The position numbers were made by a program, and so were the translations under genes. From NCBI GenBank assembly GCA_023384135.1, contig JAHDXS010000001.1:434001-498000 (forward strand): DNA of 64,000 nucleotides, given 5' to 3'. The notes under the pieces were generated by a model. The model was given only the letters and a program-made list of their open reading frames with translations. It ran no database searches and was not told where the DNA came from. Positions within the stretch are counted from its first letter, which is position 1; each line of letters begins with the position of its first letter. Below, in pieces: positions 27,501 to 35,933 of the stretch. This stretch comes from Alphaproteobacteria bacterium. GTDB lineage: Bacteria; Pseudomonadota; Alphaproteobacteria; Micavibrionales; Micavibrionaceae.

Positions 27501-30404
27501 GAACAATTCATAACCGTAAAGCTCGTCGCTCTGCTGCGCGAACATAACCCAAACTCCGGGCCGATCCGTCACGATCATCGCCTGCGCCGTCTCGCCGGGC
27601 TTATAGGTGTCCTTTTCGGTAATGATCTGCAGCCCGCTATACTGATACCCGATATTCACCGCCGACGGCTCACACACAAAGATATACGTGCGCCCGATCA
27701 CCTCATTCCCTTTATCGAACCCGGTAAAGCGGATTTCGTAATACCCGTTCTCGCTCGGCTCGAACTCGAACTCCGCTTCGCCCTTCTCGTTGGTTTTAAC
27801 GAACTTGGTGAACAGCTCCGTTCCATCGTAACCGGAAGGCTTGATCACCTGATTGTTCTGAATGACGGGTTCCCGCCACCAGTTGCGCAAAACCGTCACC
27901 TTACCCTCGACGCCCACGGGCGCCTCGTTCGCGGTCAGGGTGCGGATGGTCACACGCGCCTTGTCGCCGGGGCGGTACAGGCTTTCCTTGGGTTCAAGAA
28001 ACGCGAAGAACGCGTTCTTAGTGACCTTTATATCGCTCGTGCCCCTGATCTCACGGCGGCTCTTATCCACCACGCGCACCTCGATATGATATTGCAGGTC
28101 GTTAGCGGAATCCTTGGGCGTCTCAACGCTGAAATGCGCTTTGCCGTTGGCGTCCGTTTTGATTTTTTTCTGTACCATCAGCTGGCCGTGATAGCCGTAA
28201 TTGTTATAACGCGGATACATATCCTCGTAGAACCACGGATACGGACGAACAGGCCAGTAGAAATAATTATAAGGCTGCTGGTAAACCAGATACTCGACCT
28301 CGGCCTCCGCCACAGGTCCGCCGAAGTAATACTGCGCGTCAACCTCGACCTCCAGCGTATCGCCAAGCCGGTAAGCGTTGATCTGCCCCTCCACGGCCTC
28401 TTTCTCTTTCGGCTTAACATTCACCGTATATTCGGGAAGCTTGTATTCCTCCAGCCGGAAGAGCTGCGCCCCGGCGAGATGCTGGCCATTCTCCTCGCTC
28501 AGCAAATTCATGGAATAAGGGCCGAGCACGGCCTTTTCATCGAGAACGATCTCGCCCGCGAACGCGCCGTAATCGTTGAGGGTGAAAACCTCTTCCTTCA
28601 CCATCTGCCCCTGCGGGTTATAGATCTGCGCCTTCACGCGCTTACCCGCATGAACTTCAAATCCGCCCCCCTGCGGACGGCGCAAAATCCCCTTGAAGGA
28701 AACCGTCTCGTTGGGCCGATAAGCCGGACGGTCGGCAAAGGCGTAAAACCACCACTCGCCCTTGTTGTTATAGGAATTGCGGTAATAGTTGTTCTGGACG
28801 AAAGCCTGTCCAGCCTTCTCGTCAGAAACCACCGCAAAGACGCTATGCTGGCTGTAATATTCCGGCGCATCCTTAGCATAAATCAGGTCGGTGACCAAAA
28901 GCCCCTGTGCGTCCGTGACGCCCTCGCCCTGCTCCCAGCGCATTTGCCCCTGCGCGTCCTGATGCGAATACACATACTTGACCGTCGCGCCGCCAAGCGG
29001 CTTCCCGGTCCCGGCATCCGCCGCCCAGAACAACGCCTTGTCCCGCGTGGTCTTGGTCATCAGCGCGACATTGCTGACCAGAACAAGGTCGTAAACAGTC
29101 AGCGACCCCGACTGCGCCTTGAGAATATAGGCCCCGACCGGAAGAGTACCGTCCTCGGGCTTCATCTCCTGCCCGTCCTCGCTCAGCTTCCAATAAGCAA
29201 GGCTGCGGCTCTCGCCGCGAGGAATATGCTTCCCGTCATCCGCCAGTGCCCGCGTCCATTGCGAGACGATTTTAGCACTGGCCAGTTCGCCGGGACTCTC
29301 CTGATACCGCCGCAGGATATCATGGTAACCCGACATTCCCTCGTTGGGCGCGTCCAAGCGAACAGTCTGCGCCATATCCACACTGTAAAGCGTAAACTGA
29401 ACCTCTTTGACGTTCCGCCAGTTGACGTTGATCTGAACCTGACTGCCCGGAACAAAGGTCTGATAGTTGCTGACATTCAGGACCGGAGCGGTGATGTATT
29501 CTACACGGCGCTTGATATCGTCCAGAAACTGCGACTCGCCGGGTTTATACTTGCTGGAGAAATCCCGGTAAATCTGTACGGCCTTAACGAAATCCTGCCG
29601 GTTTTCGTAAAACATGCCCATCTGGTAGAACGCATCGTCCGCCCACTCACTCGCGGCGTAATCCTTGATGATTTTTGAAAATTGCTCGACGGCACGCTCC
29701 TGCAGCTTCGCATCCCCGGCATAATTGGACATATACGCCATCCCGAGCCCATAGTGCGCCCGCGCTTTATCCTCATCGCTCTGGGCGACCTTCAGGATCT
29801 CCTCGTAAAGCACCTGAAGCCCGATATTACCCTGCTCGGGCTTCGGAGAAGGCGCAACAACCCGCTTACCCTCAGGCGAGCCCAGCCGGATCGGCTGTAT
29901 TTCCGTATAATACCAGCCCCAGCGCGTCGTGATAAAATCGGCGAGCTGAAAACTGATGGAAATGAATTTCGCCCGCGCCAAGTCAATATCCGTCGAACCC
30001 GCCCACCAGTTACGCGCGGCATCCAAAGCCTGCCGCACTTCCTGCTGCTTGCCGTAAGGATCAGACTCGACATATTGCATGGCCAACGCGACCTGTGCTT
30101 CCGCCCACCAGCGGTCCTGCTCCTTGCCTGCGATGATCGTCTGGAGATTCTGCTGCGCCTTAAGAATGTGATCCTGCGCCTTTAGATGCAGGACGGAACC
30201 AGACCATTTAAACAGCACTTCCCGGCCCAAATCCTCGCGCTCCGGTTTTTGCTCAATAAACTTGCCGAACGCCTCAAGCGCTAACTGGTAAGACTGCTCG
30301 TCGTAATATTTCCGCGCCTGCTCTATATCCTTTTCGGTATAGGCCGCCGCAGCCCCGGCCCAAAGGAACATCAGGAAAAAAACATAAAAAGGCGCAAATC
30401 TCAT
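24516..30404 (-). CDS. Alpha-2-macroglobulin family protein with thioester motif
   Basis: 1962 residues, the largest gene here. A signal peptide (cleavage near GAAAA-YT, no lipobox cysteine) exports it to the periplasm. Residues of about 25-300 resemble tetratricopeptide repeats (QLALEAFGKFIEQKPE and similar). Macroglobulin domains follow, with TRDKALFWAADAGTGKPLGGA and NETVSFKGILRRP. A Met/Ala/Pro-rich linker of about 70 residues lies near 1165-1235, and the thioester site PYGCVEQT (Cys1441 to Gln1444) is inside an alpha-alpha barrel-like domain (DGGWGWW). The thioester can trap attacking proteases covalently, as known for bacterial homologues. No pbpC gene adjoins it, unlike the usual yfhM-pbpC pair. 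Confidence 0.92.
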   Translation of the reverse strand: MRFAPFYVFFLMFLWAGAAAAYTEKDIEQARKYYDEQSYQLALEAFGKFIEQKPEREDLGREVLFKWSGSVLHLKAQDHILKAQQNLQTIIAGKEQDRWWAEAQVALAMQYVESDPYGKQQEVRQALDAARNWWAGSTDIDLARAKFISISFQLADFITTRWGWYYTEIQPIRLGSPEGKRVVAPSPKPEQGNIGLQVLYEEILKVAQSDEDKARAHYGLGMAYMSNYAGDAKLQERAVEQFSKIIKDYAASEWADDAFYQMGMFYENRQDFVKAVQIYRDFSSKYKPGESQFLDDIKRRVEYITAPVLNVSNYQTFVPGSQVQINVNWRNVKEVQFTLYSVDMAQTVRLDAPNEGMSGYHDILRRYQESPGELASAKIVSQWTRALADDGKHIPRGESRSLAYWKLSEDGQEMKPEDGTLPVGAYILKAQSGSLTVYDLVLVSNVALMTKTTRDKALFWAADAGTGKPLGGATVKYVYSHQDAQGQMRWEQGEGVTDAQGLLVTDLIYAKDAPEYYSQHSVFAVVSDEKAGQAFVQNNYYRNSYNNKGEWWFYAFADRPAYRPNETVSFKGILRRPQGGGFEVHAGKRVKAQIYNPQGQMVKEEVFTLNDYGAFAGEIVLDEKAVLGPYSMNLLSEENGQHLAGAQLFRLEEYKLPEYTVNVKPKEKEAVEGQINAYRLGDTLEVEVDAQYYFGGPVAEAEVEYLVYQQPYNYFYWPVRPYPWFYEDMYPRYNNYGYHGQLMVQKKIKTDANGKAHFSVETPKDSANDLQYHIEVRVVDKSRREIRGTSDIKVTKNAFFAFLEPKESLYRPGDKARVTIRTLTANEAPVGVEGKVTVLRNWWREPVIQNNQVIKPSGYDGTELFTKFVKTNEKGEAEFEFEPSENGYYEIRFTGFDKGNEVIGRTYIFVCEPSAVNIGYQYSGLQIITEKDTYKPGETAQAMIVTDRPGVWVMFAQQSDELYGYELFEMKGTVKLVEIPITDKYTPNIFLQAETVDQYQLKQNAVQIIVPPEDKLLNVKVTSDKAVYEPQQEGTFEIEVTDGKGQPVSGEIAIGLTDASVYYIQSELAQDIRQFFYGDKKYNGIATNTSFYQRQFVNLVLDPSGNLTTPQQLDQLKKQVGGKDDGAGITLQEGAEAQFGGAVMDSRSSMGMASNMAAPPAAAAPMESAMVSMEADAASPMKENKMMARQKVAGRDEAGGGAPQGPEPQLRTDFRSTVIWLPSVVTDVNGKATIKAKFPDSLTTWRLTARAVTKETAVGTVTHEVKSNKELMIRLQAPRFFTERDLVAVSALIDNMGEEAVTVTPQIKVEGLVVTGIYRDGQFMKGEMGPVEVPAHGQARVDWAVSAQKAGNAKVTVEARSAKAADAMEKTYPVIPHGIEKFLAQSTVLKADGGEKIAELVFDIPKERIKESTSLQINLAPSLAAGLLDALPYLADYPYGCVEQTMSRFLPAIIVRKTMRDLGIADHDIAAYMSDVLEPRNDPDGHPQKRTDASYAKLDDMVDQGLKRLYDFQHSDGGWGWWKEGDSDRYMTAYVLWGLSLTKQAGGNVKPDAIDRAVRFLQLQLVEEENNPDMLAWMLHALAEAGSSSKFETKYRKVLWEKRDALNPYTRAMFALSEHKRGDNPQGVAVLADNLLNGISEDKENGTAHWGKSDLYYRWSDGGIESTAFTIKALSNIKPDSAVLDPAVKWMSLNRRGARWSNTRDTAIAILGLADYLKASKELAPDYSYQVLVNGEAVREGTIDPSNVFTFGRTIDIPADKLKDGKNTVKIVMNGKGALYASAYTKFFTLEEPVTKAGNEVFVERRYFVQSVKETLMKGLAQDWKPLKDGEKVNSGDRIRVEILLDSKNDYEYLVSEDYKPAGLEAVEVQSGSSWFMTLDAQGHETGGQGYLYQEFRDQKAAFFISRLTQGKHLIRYELRAEVPGTFHAMPNQTHAMYVPEIRANSDEMRVEVGERTETQGP

Positions 30405-30570
30405 GGCTCAAATCCGTTAAAAAATGAATGGTCCGGCTATAGGACGATACTACAACAATAATCCTTGGAGAATTTTTAATCTTCGAGATCAATTACGGCA
30501 AAGTCAAGCAGCGCAAAAATTAAAGGGTCGCCTATTTCACTTTTCCTTATGTCCCTGCTATATCTCAAAT

Positions 30571-31719
30571 ATGAAACGCATGATCATTGCAACGACGATA
30601 ACATTGTTTCTGGCTGGAATGTGGGCGTTTGCTAGCAGTAAACCGACAGTTCGCACTTTCAAATCCCAAAAAGCCTCTTTCAAGCTGCACACCGTCTCTG
30701 CCGAACTCCACCACCCCTGGGGCTTGGCCTTTTTGCCCGGCGAGGGCGGTTACATGGTCACCGAACGGCGCGGAAAACTCTGGCATATCGCCAAGGACGG
30801 CCAAAAGACCGAAATCAAGAACGTACCCATCGTCTACGCCGAAGGACAAGGCGGTCTTCTCGATATCCTCGTCCCGCCGGACTTTAAGGACGGCGACTGG
30901 ATTTATTTCACCGCCGCGATCCCCGACCTGCAAAACCCTGATATCGCCGGGACGGAAGCGTTCCGCGCCCAGCTTTACGTAAATCAGGCCCGGCTGGATA
31001 AGGTGGAGAGCATCTTCCAACAAAAACCCAAGGTCGAGAGCGATATCCATTTCGGAAGCCGCCTCGTCCTTGCGCAGGACGGAACGCTTTTCGTCTCGGC
31101 CAGCGAACGCGGCGATAAGCAAGAGGCGCAGAACCCTCAAAACCATCTGGGAACAGTCGTGCGGATAAAGACGGACGGCACAATCCCCGAAGACAATCCC
31201 TTCATAAATGACCCGAATATTCTCCCGGAAATATACAGCTACGGCCACCGTAACCCGCAAGGCATGACCATGCACCCCGAAACAGGAGAAATATGGGAAG
31301 TCGAACACGGCCCCCAGGGCGGCGATGAAATCAATATCCTGAAACCCGGCGCCAATTTCGGCTGGCCCGTCGCAACTTTCGGCCGCAACTACGTGATCGG
31401 CACGAGAATCTCGGAACATACCACCCTGCCAGGCATGGAAGACCCGATCTGGCAATGGACGCCCTCCATAGCGCCCAGCGGCGCGGCATTTTATACAGGG
31501 GAGAAATTTTCTGAGTGGAAAGGCAACCTCTTCGTCGGCGCACTGGTTCTCCGCCACCTTGAGCGCATGGAAATTGAAGGCCACAAGGTCACTCATCGTG
31601 AAATCCTGCTCGAGGATTTCGGCAAACGCATCCGCGACGTCCGTAACGGGCCGGACGGCCGCCTATATCTGCTGACCGACGAGCAAAACAGCGAGCTTTT
31701 ACGCCTCGAACCTTTATAA
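30571..31719 (+). CDS. PQQ-dependent sugar dehydrogenase family protein (GSDH type)
   Basis: 382 residues from the ATG at 30571, chosen because a signal peptide (IATTITLFLAGMWAFAS) begins there; the frame is open further upstream without protein-like features. The beta-propeller hallmarks of the glucose/sorbosone dehydrogenase family are present: HHPWGLAFLPG, YGHRNPQGMTMHP, EHGPQGGDEIN and RDVRNGPDGRLYLLTDE. It should be periplasmic and oxidise an aldose with PQQ as cofactor, though substrates of such homologues are mostly unknown. No PQQ synthesis gene is in the window. Confidence 0.9.
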   Translation: MKRMIIATTITLFLAGMWAFASSKPTVRTFKSQKASFKLHTVSAELHHPWGLAFLPGEGGYMVTERRGKLWHIAKDGQKTEIKNVPIVYAEGQGGLLDILVPPDFKDGDWIYFTAAIPDLQNPDIAGTEAFRAQLYVNQARLDKVESIFQQKPKVESDIHFGSRLVLAQDGTLFVSASERGDKQEAQNPQNHLGTVVRIKTDGTIPEDNPFINDPNILPEIYSYGHRNPQGMTMHPETGEIWEVEHGPQGGDEINILKPGANFGWPVATFGRNYVIGTRISEHTTLPGMEDPIWQWTPSIAPSGAAFYTGEKFSEWKGNLFVGALVLRHLERMEIEGHKVTHREILLEDFGKRIRDVRNGPDGRLYLLTDEQNSELLRLEPL

Positions 31720-31725
31720 AAAATA

Positions 31726-31758
31726 TACTTTGCATCACAGAGTATTAGGCTCTATAAT
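31726..31758 (+). promoter_or_regulatory. Promoter with imperfect palindromic operator over the -35 box (site 1)
   Basis: TACTTTGCATCACAGAGTA (31726-31744) is an imperfect inverted repeat (TACTTTG and CAGAGTA with five bases between; one mismatch). It contains the -35 box TTGCAT (31730-31735); a 17-base spacer leads to a perfect TATAAT at 31753-31758. A bound repressor would cover the -35 box. A second copy lies 84 bases downstream. Confidence 0.6.
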
Positions 31759-31809
31759 CGTTATTGAGAGTGCGTTTCAAGCCTATCAAATTTTCATATC
31801 ACGAAAAAT

Positions 31810-31842
31810 TACTTTGCAATACAGAGTAGCTGCGTGCTAGTC
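31810..31842 (+). promoter_or_regulatory. Second operator-like palindrome (site 2)
   Basis: TACTTTGCAATACAGAGTA (31810-31828) matches site 1 at 17 of 19 positions and has the same palindromic outer arms. It contains TTGCAA (31814-31819) as a possible -35 box; the -10 region 17 bases on is poor (CTAGTC). The distance of 84 bases between copies equals about eight helical turns, so the two may bind one repressor cooperatively. Confidence 0.5.
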
Positions 31843-31892
31843 TGATTCTAGGCTGTTGAAACAGCCAATCAGACCATATCACGAGGTACGCT

Positions 31893-33086
31893 ATGTGCGG
31901 TTCACTGCTCACTCGTCGTCTGTTCATACAGATGACGGCATCGGCGACTGTTGTCCTGAGCGGACAGATGTTCCTGCCCTCCCTCTCTTACGCGGCTCCG
32001 GCTTCCGGCAAGCGTTATAAAGGCCCGAACGTCATCGTCATCCGCTACGGCGGCGGCGTAAGGCGGCGCGAAACCATCGACCCGGAACACAGCTTCAGCC
32101 CGTTTTTGCTCCACCGCCTGATTCCGAAGGGCACGCTTTATAGCAATATGAGCATCGCCGACATACCCGAAAACGAAACCAGCCATGCACAAGGCACCAT
32201 CAATATAATGACGGGCCGCTACCTCGCCTATAACACGGAGGGTACCAGAATCCCCGGCGAAGCGCTCAAACCGACCGTGCCGACGATGTTTGAATATTTT
32301 CGATCCGCTTACGCGCTGATGCCACACGAATGCCTGATCATCAACGGCGAAGACCAGATTGCCGACGACGGCTTCCATATGAACCTCCATAAAAACTATG
32401 GCGTCGCCTACCGCTCTGAATTACTCAGCCCCAACCGCTTTCAGGCGTTCATGCTCCAACTCAAGCTGGAGGAAAATGGAATGGACTCAAAGACGCGGGA
32501 AGCACTTCAAAAACAACTCGAAGATCTCAAAGCGCGCACGCCCGAGTTTTTGCCCCCTGAGAAATATCATCCGCAAATCCGCAAATTCTGGCGGAAATGG
32601 CGCGCGTATTACGGTGACGACAACCTGAAGCAACCGCGCGGCGACCGCCAAACAACAGAACTCTCCCTGTGGGCGCTGCGCTATCTTCGCCCCAAACTGA
32701 TGATGGTGAATTATCAGGATACGGACTTCGTGCATTGGGGAGTCAAAAGCCACTATACCCGCGCGATCTCGACTATAGATCAGGGGATACAGAGCATCGT
32801 AACAGCCGTAGAAGCCGACCCGTTCTATAAAGACAATACTGTCTTCGTGATTGTCCCCGATTGCGGGCGAGACAATAACCCTCTCATGGACGTTCCCTTC
32901 CAGCACCATTTCAACTCACCCTCCACGCGGGAAATCTTTGCGCTGCTCTACGGGCCGGGGATACAAAAAAACACGATCATAAAAAAGCCAACGGACCAGA
33001 GTGCGATCGTATCGACCGTGGGCGCCCTGATGGGTTTCAAAACAAGAATGAGCGAGGGAAGCGCTCTTGAGGAGGCGTTAACATGA
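31893..33086 (+). CDS. Tat-exported alkaline-phosphatase-superfamily protein
   Basis: 397 residues. The N-terminus carries a twin-arginine signal (TRRLFIQ, then a hydrophobic stretch ending SLSYAAPA), so it is exported folded, probably with metal. The core resembles the alkaline phosphatase/sulfatase superfamily: PNVIVIRYGGG at the first strand, SHAQGTINIMTG where the nucleophile helix is expected, VNYQDTDFVHWG, YTRAISTIDQGIQSIV and VFVIVPDCGRDN. The usual first metal-binding Asp after NVIxI is not evident, so activity is uncertain and substrate unknown. Two operator-like promoter sites precede it, and its stop overlaps the next start by 4 bases. Confidence 0.7.
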   Translation: MCGSLLTRRLFIQMTASATVVLSGQMFLPSLSYAAPASGKRYKGPNVIVIRYGGGVRRRETIDPEHSFSPFLLHRLIPKGTLYSNMSIADIPENETSHAQGTINIMTGRYLAYNTEGTRIPGEALKPTVPTMFEYFRSAYALMPHECLIINGEDQIADDGFHMNLHKNYGVAYRSELLSPNRFQAFMLQLKLEENGMDSKTREALQKQLEDLKARTPEFLPPEKYHPQIRKFWRKWRAYYGDDNLKQPRGDRQTTELSLWALRYLRPKLMMVNYQDTDFVHWGVKSHYTRAISTIDQGIQSIVTAVEADPFYKDNTVFVIVPDCGRDNNPLMDVPFQHHFNSPSTREIFALLYGPGIQKNTIIKKPTDQSAIVSTVGALMGFKTRMSEGSALEEALT

Positions 33087-34246
33087 TCGCAAAAGCGATG
33101 ATTTTAAAGCAATCCCCGCCGAGAACAGTAAGAACGGCTTTAGCAAGAACCTTGACCCTCATAATGGGCTTCCTCTGCTGCTGGACGCCCTTGACCGCTC
33201 CCCTCCTGACGGGCTGGCTCAACCGCTACATGCGGCACTGCGCGGTAAAAGTCTGGGTTAAAAAAAGCAATCTGAACGACAAGGATGCCTTTTATCAGGA
33301 CGAGGAAAATTCATCCCTCAAGCTTTGGCCGAAATGGCTGTATGCAAAAACGACGAGCCAACCAACCGACAACACCCTCACAAGAGCCCTGCGCAAGATC
33401 AAAAGCGTCGTCGGGTGCCTCTGGCGGAATTATCAAAACGGCCTCATGACTATATTCAATACATGGGCTCTCACCCTACCCCTCGGCTTCTGCTGGCTGT
33501 GGATGTGGTGGGCCGGATGGAACAATACCTTCGCGCGCGCATACGAGGAGGAAGGTCTAGCGCAGAGCGTACTGTTTCTAAGCATGCTGGCCTTCTGCGT
33601 CCTGATGCTCTATCTCCCGCTCGCACAGGCGCGACAAGCTATTCAGGGAAGATGGCAAAGCTTCTTCGATATACGCGCCATCCGGGTAGTCGCAAGACAC
33701 ATCCGCTTTCGCCTTTTCCTGTTGGCGCTGTCTTATGCTCTGATCGGCGGAATTATACTGATCGGGAGCAAAGCGATCTTGGCAAATTTCAACCAGATTT
33801 ATGCCGTGGATATACACGATGTAAAAACAATGGAGCAAAAACTATTTCTGCACTTTCTGGGCATGATCTCGATCTTTTACTTGGGCTTGCTTCTGGTTAA
33901 GCGAATGAACGCTCGTGTTTATGCAATAGGCGTTATCAAGGCTCTGCAATCAGGGGCTCTGAAACCCGAACACCTAACGCCCTATGAGCGCAAGATCTTG
34001 ATCGACCGATTAGGCTATAAACAAGCCGCACCTAAAAAACGTGGACCTCGCTGGAGAGGCGCACTGACTTGGCCGCTTAAAAAAATCGGAGTTGTGCTCT
34101 TAGTGCTCGCAACTTTGGGAGTATGGGGCGGTCTGGTCTCGACGCTTTATTTCGCACAATTCATGAACCACAGCTACCCCGACTGGCTGAACCTGCCACT
34201 GATCCAGATGCCCTACATCCGGGTGCCGGAAATCAACCCCGGCTAG
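33083..34246 (+). CDS. Hypothetical membrane protein
   Basis: 387 residues, not recognised. At least five hydrophobic segments: about residues 23-45, 125-150, 165-185, 205-232, 255-272 and one near 330-350 before a short extracytoplasmic C-terminus rich in Pro (MPYIRVPEINPG). Between helices there are basic cytoplasmic segments (KKRGPRWRGALTWPLKK). It is translationally coupled to the phosphatase-superfamily gene, so the two probably work together at the inner membrane. It converges with the amidotransferase gene, overlapping its end by 4 bases. Confidence 0.68.
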   Translation: MIAKAMILKQSPPRTVRTALARTLTLIMGFLCCWTPLTAPLLTGWLNRYMRHCAVKVWVKKSNLNDKDAFYQDEENSSLKLWPKWLYAKTTSQPTDNTLTRALRKIKSVVGCLWRNYQNGLMTIFNTWALTLPLGFCWLWMWWAGWNNTFARAYEEEGLAQSVLFLSMLAFCVLMLYLPLAQARQAIQGRWQSFFDIRAIRVVARHIRFRLFLLALSYALIGGIILIGSKAILANFNQIYAVDIHDVKTMEQKLFLHFLGMISIFYLGLLLVKRMNARVYAIGVIKALQSGALKPEHLTPYERKILIDRLGYKQAAPKKRGPRWRGALTWPLKKIGVVLLVLATLGVWGGLVSTLYFAQFMNHSYPDWLNLPLIQMPYIRVPEINPG

Positions 34247-35091
34247 ACAGCCTGAGGTATGAATTTCTCAATATTGATCGCGCCGTTTCGAACCGTCATG
34301 AACGAAGCCTCCGGCACGGGCGTCCAGTGATCGCTCAGACGGTCCAGCGGCTCCGAAACCACGACAACGGCTTTATCCGGCCATTCGCTCTTCTTGGCTG
34401 TACCGCCGACATCGACGACCCGCGCCATATCCTGCGTATAAAACTGCGTACGAACCGTCGCGCCGGGGGTAAAATAGCGCATCGTATAAAGATTTTCCCC
34501 GTCCGTGACGGAGGCCGAGAAACTCAGGTCCGGCTTCATCCCTGCATCTTCCTGCGCCCGGATCAACCGCCCGATCATCTTTTCGAGCGCCGCTTTTGGA
34601 TTGTCCTGCAAGCCGTAAGTCAGGGCGAGATAAAAACTCGTCTCGCTATCGGTATTCCCCCGGATCATCGGGTACATATCCTCATGCACCTCGTTCTGCA
34701 AAGTTCGCTTGAGTTTTGAAAACCCCTCGACGTCGCCGTTATGCTGAAACAGCCAATTCTTATACTTGAAAGGGTGCGAATTGTTCCGTTGCACCCCGCC
34801 CTGCGTACTGGCCCGGACATGCGCGAAGAAAATCCGCGCCTTGGTTTGGGCGCACAATTCGTGCAGATTCTGGTCGTTCCACGCGGGCATGGCATCCTTA
34901 AACAAGCCGGGCTCGGGCCTGTCCGCATACCAACCCACGCCGAACCCGTCGCCGTTGGTCGTCCAGATGCTGCCGTCATCCTTATATTGCAAGGTGGCGT
35001 TAATGCTCTGCTCGACAAGCGAATGAGCGGGCTTGGTAACCAGCCGGTCCAGAAAAATCGGTTCTCCGGTATAGGCGATCCATCGGCACAT
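34243..35091 (-). CDS. Class II glutamine amidotransferase (YafJ/EgtC-like)
   Basis: 282 residues. The protein begins MCRWIAYTGEP, so Cys2 becomes the N-terminal nucleophile after Met removal, as in class II glutamine amidotransferases. FAHVRASTQGGVQRNNSHPFKYKNWLFQHNGDVEGF holds the family's substrate-binding asparagine and glycine. The closest type is the stand-alone YafJ/EgtC group, which hydrolyses glutamine-like amides in small molecules. EgtC acts in ergothioneine synthesis in actinobacteria, but no egtD is seen here. It is the last gene of a four-gene minus-strand operon, 15 bases after the membrane protein. Confidence 0.87.
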   Translation of the reverse strand: MCRWIAYTGEPIFLDRLVTKPAHSLVEQSINATLQYKDDGSIWTTNGDGFGVGWYADRPEPGLFKDAMPAWNDQNLHELCAQTKARIFFAHVRASTQGGVQRNNSHPFKYKNWLFQHNGDVEGFSKLKRTLQNEVHEDMYPMIRGNTDSETSFYLALTYGLQDNPKAALEKMIGRLIRAQEDAGMKPDLSFSASVTDGENLYTMRYFTPGATVRTQFYTQDMARVVDVGGTAKKSEWPDKAVVVVSEPLDRLSDHWTPVPEASFMTVRNGAINIEKFIPQAV

Positions 35092-35106
35092 CGTAATAAC
35101 TCTCTT

Positions 35107-35916
35107 TTATTCAGGTTTGGCCGCCGCGTCCTGAGTGGCCTCGAACGCCTTGATATCAGACTCCGCCACCGGAACGCAATCCACGGCCAGAAGCTGCGGA
35201 TAGATTTCCCAGTTGCGGATGATAAATTTCCCGCGCGAACCGTAACTTGTGACGGTGCATTTGTTGATATCGTTCTGGATCCCCGCCGTCACAAAATCCG
35301 GGTAAAACAGGTTCCAATTATGCCAGAGGCTCCAGATATGATGAGCAATAGAGGGCTTGATGCGGAAATAAAACCCGTCCTGATCCGTGCAGCGGATCTG
35401 CTCGCACCCCTGCGCGGAAAAAACGTTCCCCAGCGGGTCGATTTCCTGAGAACGACCCAGATAGATGACCTCCCCCTTGCGGTAACTGGTCAGCATCCGG
35501 CTTGTATCCCAGACCATTTCGACGGTCAGCGAAATAAGAGCCGGCAGAATCCAGAGAAACGCAAGCGTGGACAAAACCATAAGCCCGCCGCGCTTTTTGA
35601 CAAACACACGGTCGCCGTCTTGATCGGCAACATAAACGGCTTTGTTCCAAAGCCTGCGGTAAAGCCGAAACGGCGCACCCGCCCACGGATGCGAAAAGAC
35701 AGGATAGAGAACATGGCTATAAAGCCACCCGATCGTCCCGGTGACTTGGTTATAGGCTTCAACCGTATCGCCGATCTGCTTACTCACCTGCCCGATGCCG
35801 GAACGCTTCTCCTTAAGCCGCCTTGCCTCGCCGATCTCATCGGAATTTTCCTGAAGCTTCCGGGCACGGCGTAGCAACTCCTCGGCTGCGTTATCCTGAT
35901 CGCCCTGCCCGGTCAT
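35107..35916 (-). CDS. Hypothetical single-pass or two-pass membrane protein
   Basis: 269 residues, no family recognised. A charged, helical N-terminal part (residues 1-50) leads to a membrane-associated stretch around GTIGWLYSHVLYPVFSHPWAG and a true membrane helix at about 112-135 (VLSTLAFLWILPALISLTVEMV). The rest (about 135 residues) contains two Cys pairs or single Cys (CEQIRC, KCTV, VDCVP), which would fit a periplasmic domain with disulfides. The gene follows a Clp-like ATPase by 17 bases and probably forms a complex with it or with the coiled-coil protein of the same operon. Confidence 0.68.
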   Translation of the reverse strand: MTGQGDQDNAAEELLRRARKLQENSDEIGEARRLKEKRSGIGQVSKQIGDTVEAYNQVTGTIGWLYSHVLYPVFSHPWAGAPFRLYRRLWNKAVYVADQDGDRVFVKKRGGLMVLSTLAFLWILPALISLTVEMVWDTSRMLTSYRKGEVIYLGRSQEIDPLGNVFSAQGCEQIRCTDQDGFYFRIKPSIAHHIWSLWHNWNLFYPDFVTAGIQNDINKCTVTSYGSRGKFIIRNWEIYPQLLAVDCVPVAESDIKAFEATQDAAAKPE

Positions 35917-35933
35917 TGAGTCCTCCCCGACGG

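Noticed and set aside
28086-29678. Open frame of 530 codons inside the macroglobulin gene on the other strand
   Set aside because: Antisense to a conserved coding region; no ribosome-binding site or family.
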